A stretch of 64,000 bases of DNA from Nectonema munidae (taxonomy: Eukaryota > Nematomorpha > Nectonematoida > Nectonematidae), in NCBI GenBank assembly GCA_030549495.1, contig JAUIRK010000953.1, positions 276,001-340,000 of the forward strand. Direction: 5' to 3'. Positions 56,889-64,000 of this stretch are shown here, in pieces. Under the pieces are notes generated by a model. The model saw nothing but the letters and a program-made list of their open reading frames with translations. It was not told where the DNA came from and ran no database searches. Position 1 is the first letter of the stretch. Each line of letters begins with the position of its first letter. A program made the position numbers and the translations under genes.

Positions 56889-58781
56889 TTATCACCTCCT
56901 TAAATTTTATTTTTATTACCCTATATTAGACCAAGAGTAAAAATATTTTTATTTTATATGTTTCTTTATCATTGCTTTGAGTATTTCTGTAAAGTGTATG
57001 CTGATTTTTCTAATTAAAAAAAACACCATAGTAGTTGAACTTTGAATGGAAGTTTATTTAAAAAATAAAGATTAATTTTAACTATAAAAACTGCCTAATG
57101 AAAATATTAAAAACTATTTTTTTATAAACAATTGTTTTTAACATTTTTTACATGCAATTATGGAATTTTTTTTACAAAATTCTAACTAGGCAAGAATTTT
57201 TTCAATGTCAACTTTTCCTTGATTTTAAATAGAAACATGAAAAAGAATTTTAAATTTACTTTATATTAAGGTATTCCATTTTCTTTTAACTTTTTATAAT
57301 CAACTTACTTTATGTGGCTCATAAGCATAATCGTGTCCACTCCTCGTAAAAACTAGCTTAGAGGCTAGACCCTCCTAAATATTTTTGGTCCCTTTATCCA
57401 AAAAGTCTGCCTACCTCTCTGCTATGGGGTTTTAGAAATAGAAAAAATTCTTTTGATATTTTAAGTTATGTTCTCTTGTTAGGTATATTACTTCTAATGA
57501 ATATAATTAGCAATGACAAGGTAAAGCTATTCATCTTGATGACTAAAAACTTTTATGGTTTTTTTTGGCATTATACCGACAATATTTTTTAAGTTTCGGA
57601 TGTTCGACTCCTGATATGTAAAAACGGTGACCATTCATTTCAATTCATACAATTGATTTTATGATGCTCTTGAAGCTTTTAAATCAATTGTGGAATTATA
57701 ATTTTTAAAAAATTGAAACATGCACTATTATTATAGCTTTAAAGTATTTTCTAGACTTTCTATTTTCATTTGTCACTAAAGTGTTAAATATCATTTTCCC
57801 ATTTTTATTTTAATTGTCAGTCTTGCTCTAAAATTTATTAGGGGTATAATATCTATTAATTATATTCAATTACATAAGCTAATTGATAATTTAGATAAAA
57901 TAAGGAATGATTATTAATTTTATTTCAATTGACTATATAATTTGTATTGAAAGTGGTTATGATGTTTACTGAAATTTCTTTTTCTAACTTCTTTAATATA
58001 TGAAGAAAGTTTTAGATCATATAATGATATGACTTTCTCAAACAATTAAGTCTGAACAAGACCCGCAAATTCGTAAATATTTTTAAACGAACTAGAACTG
58101 GAGTCGAAGATTTCTATTCAGATTCTGGATATGGAGCAACAAAATTTAGTTATAGCGACGCAACCCTTATGAAAAGAGGCAATTTATGAAGCTTCAAAAA
58201 AGAATTAATAGCAAAAAAATTATGGTGAAAACTTTTTATTTTATATAGAAATATACTAATATATAAAAGGTGTGGGCGAAATGATTGATGAAACATAGCG
58301 GTTCAACTGAATACTAAACTTTCAACATGGGAAAGCTGCTAAACAACGGATGATACGCAATTCCTGTGATGCATAAATTCTTCGTAATATATTTTCGATA
58401 GCCTTATCGAAAAGAATCATGTCTTCTTCATTGCTATATCATTTAAAATAATATTTAAGTACTAAAGTGTTTCTGTTCAATGTTGTTAATCAACTAATAA
58501 TAATCAAAAAATGATTTGGAGTTCTTTTACTAGATTTACTTATCCTCTCTGAAATTTCATATAGTAGCTAAGATTACTGTAAATACTGATATTTCTGCCA
58601 AGTGAATTTTTCATGAATATAGAACTCAAAAAGATTCGCGAATTCAATATTTTAAAAAAATTTGAAATGAACAGACTTTCTTTTATTGTTAACAACAGAC
58701 TAGAACAATTAACAAATTATTGAATCTTAGCTAATCGTGCCATAAAGTCCCAATCCGATTCATTATTTGATTTTATATCTA
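56889..58781. other. Intergenic region after gene B
   Basis: No gene recognised. AACTGGAGTCGAAG to GCGACGCAACCCTT (58094-58168) is a decayed GGAGTCGG-type hAT miniature end. The rest is featureless. Confidence 0.4.
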
Positions 58782-58894
58782 TTAACCCATTTACGGCCAA
58801 TGTTCCTATTTCTCTGCTTTTTTCAATGACTTTGAATATAAATCGTCTGCGTTTTTTAGATATCGTCTGCTTTGCTTTGCCTTAAACGGGTTAA
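58782..58894. mobile_element. piggyBac-type TTAA miniature element, family 2
   Basis: A 113-bp unit with TTAA at both ends: TTAACCCATTTACGGCCAAT at the left and TTTGCCTTAAACGGGTTAA at the right. Read inverted, it is nearly identical to 8207-8344 except for a deletion of about 30 bp inside. Confidence 0.88.
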
Positions 58895-58962
58895 TCATAA
58901 TGTCATGTAATAGGACAAGTCACATTTCATATAGCTGTTCCTCAGCTAGGAAACCAATATAT

Positions 58963-59304
58963 TCACATAGGCAGATTAAAAAGCAAAGAAATCAAGAACA
59001 TATGAGAAATAGAAGAGCGAAGATATGAACCGAACATAAGCCAAGACTCCAAAATGCGGTTAGCGAAGGGGCAAGGAAGGGCGAATGAAAATGTTGAGGA
59101 GAGCCCCAAAAAACCCAACTTCGAATCGTTAGGAAAATGGGGGAACCAACAATCTCTATGTTCCGAGCGAATCGAGAAACGACCCACTAGTAAATTTATA
59201 AAGATTGCCTTACCTTGTATGATATCGGTATTCACATTAGCAATACTCGCATTCATTAGAATATATCGTATATTTCTTACATAGGAGTGAGTACTCATCA
59301 TCAT
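58963..59304 (-). other. Unidentified G+C-richer open frame
   Basis: A 113-codon minus-strand frame (YVRNIRYILMNASIANVNTD, GRFSIRSEHRDCWFPHFPND, LSSTFSFALPCPFANRILES). The other strand is also open for 76 codons (MRLAKGQGRANENVEESPKK). The base composition differs from its surroundings, suggesting a conserved repeat or old insertion. Which strand, if any, coded cannot be told. No family recognised. Confidence 0.3.
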
Positions 59305-59389
59305 TTCTCATTCTATAAATCGAAATGAAGGATTGTGAATTTAACTAATAGTAAACGCTAAAGTTAACATTGATAAATATGCCCTGCAT

Positions 59390-59770
59390 CACAGAAAATG
59401 TTCTGCTCCTGAATATTTCTGTAAGAAATGGAAGAGATCCCTCTAAGTCCACTTTTAAAGGGTACGTCAAGAATTACAGACATCAATAAAATAAAGGAGG
59501 CATTAAAGTATTTCAAGTTGCAAAACGTGAAAAATCATTTCTACTGGGTGAAAAATTAGACAAAGGTATGCAAACCTATATAAAAGCAGTTCGAGAATCT
59601 GGTGGAGTAGTGAACACACCAATAACACATGTGTTTCGTCAATCGAAAGGGCAAAAAGCAGCGAAAAAATGACCAGTGGACAATAGGCATATCTAATAAG
59701 AAGGGAGATAGTAAAATGTTTAAAGGAAGGAGGAGGTGACAGCGAAAAATTGGTTGACATTATTTGTGAA
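59390..59770 (+). pseudogene. Decayed pogo-like DDE transposase, N-terminal piece
   Basis: Fragments read GRDPSKSTFKGYVK and then REKSFLLGEKLDKGMQTYIK followed by AVRESGGVVNTPI. I know the pattern RGRPLLLG-ELD--VQ-Y---LRE-GGVVNT from DDE-1 elements repeated in invertebrate genomes. It stops soon after; the catalytic core is absent or unrecognisable. Confidence 0.5.
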
Positions 59771-60607
59771 CTTCTTCCATATTCGTAATTATTTCATAGT
59801 AGTATTCATTTTTGGTTGAATATTTTAAACTATCAATACGCTGAATTTATGTTGAAATAAATGAAAAAGAACTTAGCGTTCAAAAGAAGAAGAATAATCT
59901 TGCATAATTTGACAGATAGAGAGATACACTAAGAAAAAGATGCAACACCCCTGTTATATACGCTAAGACACCGCCTATTTCTATAAGACTTTCTTGATCA
60001 GAATAGTGGAGAACGATATTGGTCTTCAGAGTTTTTTTCTCTTTCTTAAATTATCTTATGACATATGAAGTTTGTCATATTTTTTTATGGATTTTATAAG
60101 TCAAAACACTGGTAAACGGAGAAATATTGAATACGGAGAAGAATACTATATTTTTCACTTTTTTGATTAGTTTTTGCATCATATATGTATATAATATAGA
60201 AAAATCGACAAAGCTTTGGGGCATTTTTATAAATAAAAATGAGTCTTTACGTCAACTTACCTTTTTAATTTAAACAACCTTCCGAACTTATAACTTGTTT
60301 TGTGACTTCTCTACTATCTGATGTATTGTATGGAAATCATATTTTTTCTGTGGCCTCCTTAAAATTTCTTGTGGCCCGTCAGGGGGCCATATGGTCCACG
60401 TTGAGAAATCCTGTAATAAACTTTCGAATTAAAGCCTGGTAGTTTAGAGAATCGATTGACTACTTCGGTTCATTGTAGCTTCTTTATAATTAAGTGAAAA
60501 ATCACTCTTTTCCATTTAAGCCTTCTTTGTTTAAAATTATGCATTATATTTTTGGCCTCTATAAGTAATTTGTTGTAGCATTTTGAAGTAGTTTTCATGT
60601 TCGAATT

Positions 60608-60895
60608 CAGTGCCCGTTCTAAGCAAAAATTTTAGGGGGCTACATTGGGGCGCTAATTTTTGAACTATCAGATTAATCGACTTCAAGGCGAAAAGAAAAC
60701 ATATGATGTATTTGTCAAGCCATATCTATACACATTACATTTTCATTAAAGAAATTATCATGAATGCTAGATGTTTGTCATATTTTTCTAGGGTAATGAA
60801 AATTTTTTTAGGAGAGCTTGAAAATTAGCTGGGGGCTTGAGAAATAGTTGGGGCGGTGCTTGTGCCCCAAAATTTAATAGGTAGCGCGGGCTCTG
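60608..60895. mobile_element. hAT-type miniature element with imperfect 8-bp target duplication
   Basis: A 288-bp unit. The left end CAGTGCCCGTTCTA with later AATTTTAGGGGGC is mirrored by the right end, inverted CAGAGCCCGCGCTA then AAATTTTGGGGCAC. Flanks are TTCGAATT and GTCGAATA (6 of 8 match). Confidence 0.75.
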
Positions 60896-61364
60896 GTCGA
60901 ATACAATGAATATTTATTCAAAATTTCATTCGGAGAGAAAACATTTTTTTTGAATGTCTGTCAACCTCGATAATCAAAAAATTTCCTACAGAGAAAAATC
61001 AAAAATAAGAGAGAGAAAACTAAAAAGTGATTAAGAATAAAGCAAAAATGAAAAAGTGATGAGGAATAGAACAAGAACACCACATGTGGTGATGACAATA
61101 TATAACAATTTGCTATTTTTCTTGCAAAACATAGTACCTCATATCTGTCAACCTTAAATTATTGAAACCTGAAGATTCTTGATTTTTTGTTGGAAAAGAC
61201 AGGGAGATTTTGCCTAAAACAGGGAAAATCTGTGGAAATTGTGTAAGAAAACTGAGAGCAACAACTTTTTGATGAAATCTCATCTACCTGTACTAATGAA
61301 GCAGATGTCTGAAGAAACAGACTGGTCTCAACACTAGTCAGCAATTATATCACTGTCTACATTA

Positions 61365-61730
61365 TAGGGATGCATCGGATATCCGCAAAAATTTTTGACA
61401 TTCTCTTAACATCCCCATCCGAAAGTCTTTTTAGTTTCAACATCCGCATTCGCAATTTTAAAACATTTTTCTATATACCGCAAAGTTTTTTTCGGTATCC
61501 AAAATCATTATGATAAGTATTTCTTTATGATAACACATATGCTACGTTTACATCTTCTCTCTAAACTTTTAAGAGGTATAAAACTTTTATTTGATTAGAA
61601 TAGCAATTATGATATCCGCCCTCGCATCTGCTAAAAAATTAATTGTGACTTCCTCATTCGCATTCGCTAGGATGCAAATTTATTATTCGCTTCCGCGGAT
61701 ACAAAAAAATTCACACCCGATACATCTCTA
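61365..61730. mobile_element. hAT-type miniature element with 8-bp target duplication
   Basis: A 366-bp unit. Ends are TAGGGATGCATCGGATATCC and, inverted, TAGAGATGTATCGGGTGTG. Flanks are CTACATTA and CTAAATTA (7 of 8). The interior is built of short repeats such as CATCCGCATTCGC and ATCCGC, the style also seen at the ends of the hAT copy at 1697. Confidence 0.82.
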
Positions 61731-62589
61731 CTAAATTATTGAATTAATTCAGAGTAAAATTATTGAACGTACCAAATTCAAAGTAAATCCTTGAATCTTT
61801 TTTATTTTTTTGTGGTTTAAATTGATCTATATTCACGCAAACTTCTTTCCAAGAGATTAAAAATTTTGTGGAAGCCACTTTACTTTGGATGCATGTGTGT
61901 GATCATATAAAGTCTCGAAGCTAAAATTCAGTATCAAATCTTCGCATATCAGAGTTCGATTTACATAGCAATTCGAAACTTCTTGATGACACATTAAGAT
62001 TCCTCTACATTTTAAAGCCAGTATATTTCTATTTTATTTTAAAAAATCTTTTCATGATTTATTGTTCAAGACTCAATTTTTGACAAATGAAAATTTAGAG
62101 ATATTTGAAGTTTTACCATGGGTAAGAGAAAAGCTGAGAAGTAGCGAAATAACATCACCAAAGTTTGAAGCGTACTCAGATTTATCAATAACGTAAAATG
62201 AAAGGATACTAGTAGTGCTGAAAATGTGCGGTTTTACAAACAAACAAACGTAACAGCCATATTTCTCGTGTTTTCCATGCACATATACACAAATAATGAA
62301 AGAACACAATAAAAATTCGCTAATTTTCCTTTAGATGCCAAATATGCACCTCAAGGACGGTGCTGACAAACAGAGAGTAGTATAGAAGAGTAGTCAGCGA
62401 TGAAAAATAGCAATCGTAGTGTGTGAATGATATATTTTCTCTGTAGCGTGCCAAGCTTTTCTCAATGATGAATCAACATGCTCGATACAACTTTCATATC
62501 TCTTCCTATGAACAAGAGGAATTAAGAACGCATTATGAGATACTTTTTCATTACATCATAATTATCAGTATGTGGAGTCAATCATCACC

Positions 62590-62830
62590 TAAGGTAAGAA
62601 TCCTTTAAATTTTACGACCACCGCCATTTCCTTGTCTTTCCTGCAATAGAGTATTTTTTTATCGCATATCATCTATTCTGGCGTTGGCCAATAACTGTCT
62701 TTACCTTGAATTGTAGAAGTTTTATATCGAGTTCGGTGTTCGAAAGCAACACCAATCATTTCCCATGCATTTCCAGGTTCTAGCGACTGAACCCAATCAT
62801 TGCGCATTTAAAAAATTTTGCAGCTTCTAG
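62590..62830 (-). pseudogene. Unidentified coding-like fragment
   Basis: The minus-strand frame reads RNDWVQSLEPGNAWEMIGVA, then FEHRTRYKTSTIQGKDSYWP, an in-frame stop, then LYCRKDKEMAVVVKFKGF. Composition and Trp/Gly content look protein-like. One internal stop suggests decay. Family unknown. Confidence 0.35.
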
Positions 62831-62873
62831 ACCTTCCTTCTATTCACTTAAAACCAAACTTAAAATGTTATAG

Positions 62874-63095
62874 TTGGTTTATTTTCTCTATGGTAAGCAA
62901 GGCAAGGCTATTAGCGAATTAAAGCCAGATCAAGGTTGTAAAACTAATTTTTCACGAAAACTTGATCAGTTAGAGCATCTAATTTTAAATAATAAAAATT
63001 TTACAACCAGTTTATTAATGTTTCTCAACGAGTGGGATATATTTTTGTGTTTAAAAGACATCGATTCATATCACAAAATCTTAATGCATCCTTAA
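62874..63095 (+). other. Short unidentified open frame
   Basis: Seventy-three codons (LYGKQGKAISELKPDQGCKT, RKLDQLEHLILNNKNFTT) without a recognised domain. It may be a decayed piece of a mobile element close by. Confidence 0.2.
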
Positions 63096-63477
63096 TATTC
63101 TTTTTGGAGGGCAAGTGCTACTTTTGATTTTCTTGTGTTCAAGAGAAGAGCTTTGTAACACTTGTCTTGTGACCCAGTAGTCTCCAGTGTTATGTCCTGA
63201 AACAGTTTTAAATTCAAATGTCAGTTTTTTTGTTAAGAAAGAATTTCCCATATTAATGAATGTTTTATTTCAACTGTAAATTGAAAGCAAAATTATTACA
63301 TTTTTGGAGAACATTTAATGAAAGGGATTATCTTATTGATGTCTGTTAAATATATATGAAATATCTCGCCCATGATTTCCTAATTTCTACCTTAAATTCC
63401 ATTTTTTCTTTAGTGAACTAATTTCTTCGTTATATCAAAATAGAATTTACACGGCTAAGCCAACTTCTATAAGAAAG

Positions 63478-64000
63478 GTAGCGGCAAACGCTGGCTGTGT
63501 TATCAGTGATAATAGAACAAGGCCGAAAGTTCGGGATTCAGGATTTCAAACATGCACCGCTGGAAATGGTCCATTAGCGGCAATAAATTCTCCATCCCCC
63601 ACAACACCCTTTGCAGAGATACTCATAACCAAGCATCATATAGCGGGCATCACGACTACTTCTCTAGGTGTGAAAGGAGCTATTCTTTCAAAGATCCAAA
63701 TTAGGAACAAAACGACATGGCAGATTATAAACATTTCCTCAAAAATCCAGGGACCCTTCATCTCAGAAGGGGCTCTCAAAGGACCAGGGCTTATTCAAGA
63801 TCACTTTTCAATGCAAGAGGCAGGCACCATCGTCAATACACCTAATGAAGAGAATGAAAAATGCAAATGCCCTACACGTAAAGACCACCAGAGAAACACA
63901 CCTTAATCCCATTTGCGGCAACTAAGCGCAATTTTTCAAATTTAAAAGATGGCTAATCAATGCCTTTAAGTCAAGTACTTTCAACCACTGCTCACATCAA
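63478..64000 (+). mobile_element. Ty3/gypsy-like LTR retrotransposon, 5' part of pol (fossil, continues past the right edge)
   Basis: The reading frame is visibly richer in G+C than its surroundings. It runs from the region before the reverse transcriptase toward a Cys-rich NEENEKCKCPTRKD linker. The last bases resemble the conserved segment before the reverse transcriptase (pattern 'PFP-T-EN---L--WLL--F--S-FN-C-HQ-LP') that I know from Ty3/gypsy-like elements of aquatic invertebrates. Parts present: the region between protease and reverse transcriptase. No LTR lies in the window. It is broken (at least two interruptions in this stretch) and looks moderately old. Confidence 0.5.

Noticed and set aside
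59187-59213. A 27-bp GT..AG segment (CAAG/GTAAGG to CTAG) on the minus strand that looks like an intron.
   Set aside because: Too short for an animal intron, and the frame is open straight through it.
1-64000. CRISPR arrays, operons, ribosome binding sites or other prokaryotic features.
   Set aside because: No regular repeat-spacer array. All recognised genes are spliced eukaryotic genes.

Overview
The window is strongly A+T-rich animal DNA. It holds spliced nuclear genes with small exons and repeat-filled introns. No prokaryotic signals were seen. G6PD, SNRPF and the centriole protein SPD-2/CEP192 place it in Metazoa. The dense Tigger/pogo, hAT and piggyBac DNA transposons would fit an AT-rich arthropod (a copepod, for example) or a cnidarian, but I cannot fix the clade.

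Host genes. (1) Minus strand, 647-20613: the N-terminal half of glucose-6-phosphate dehydrogenase. Seven exons agree in phase, and the rest runs off the left edge. Its introns hold a complete-ended hAT copy, TTAA-flanked miniature elements, a LINE tail, a broken copy of a repeated gene of unknown function, and a piggyBac whose own intron carries a Tigger. (2) Plus strand, 24378-38312: a SPD-2/CEP192-like centrosomal gene in ten phase-consistent exons (about 1,210 codons), with a poly(A) signal just after the stop. (3) Minus strand, 43768-45134: a complete small gene for the spliceosomal Sm protein F (SNRPF), three coding exons and 84 residues. (4) Plus strand, about 51820/52434-56830: an unrecognised low-complexity gene ('gene B') in several exons, with a poly(A) signal.

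Mobile DNA. There are three Tigger/pogo transposase copies (9676-11873; 41437-43113; a decayed one near 31190-32070), a piggyBac transposase split by the first of these, and a hAT copy with an exact 8-bp target duplication (1697-3176). There are also four hAT miniature elements with target duplications, at least seven piggyBac-type TTAA miniature elements in related families, two LINE remnants and several tRNA-like SINE remnants. At the right edge lies the broken start of a Ty3/gypsy-like pol gene. The most informative observations are the nested piggyBac/Tigger, where phases imply that both transposases are spliced, and the TTAA element families. I did not find a clearly new multi-gene system.

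Exon borders were placed by eye from GT/AG sites, reading phase and family conservation, so single borders may be off by a few bases. Nothing was searched or computed.
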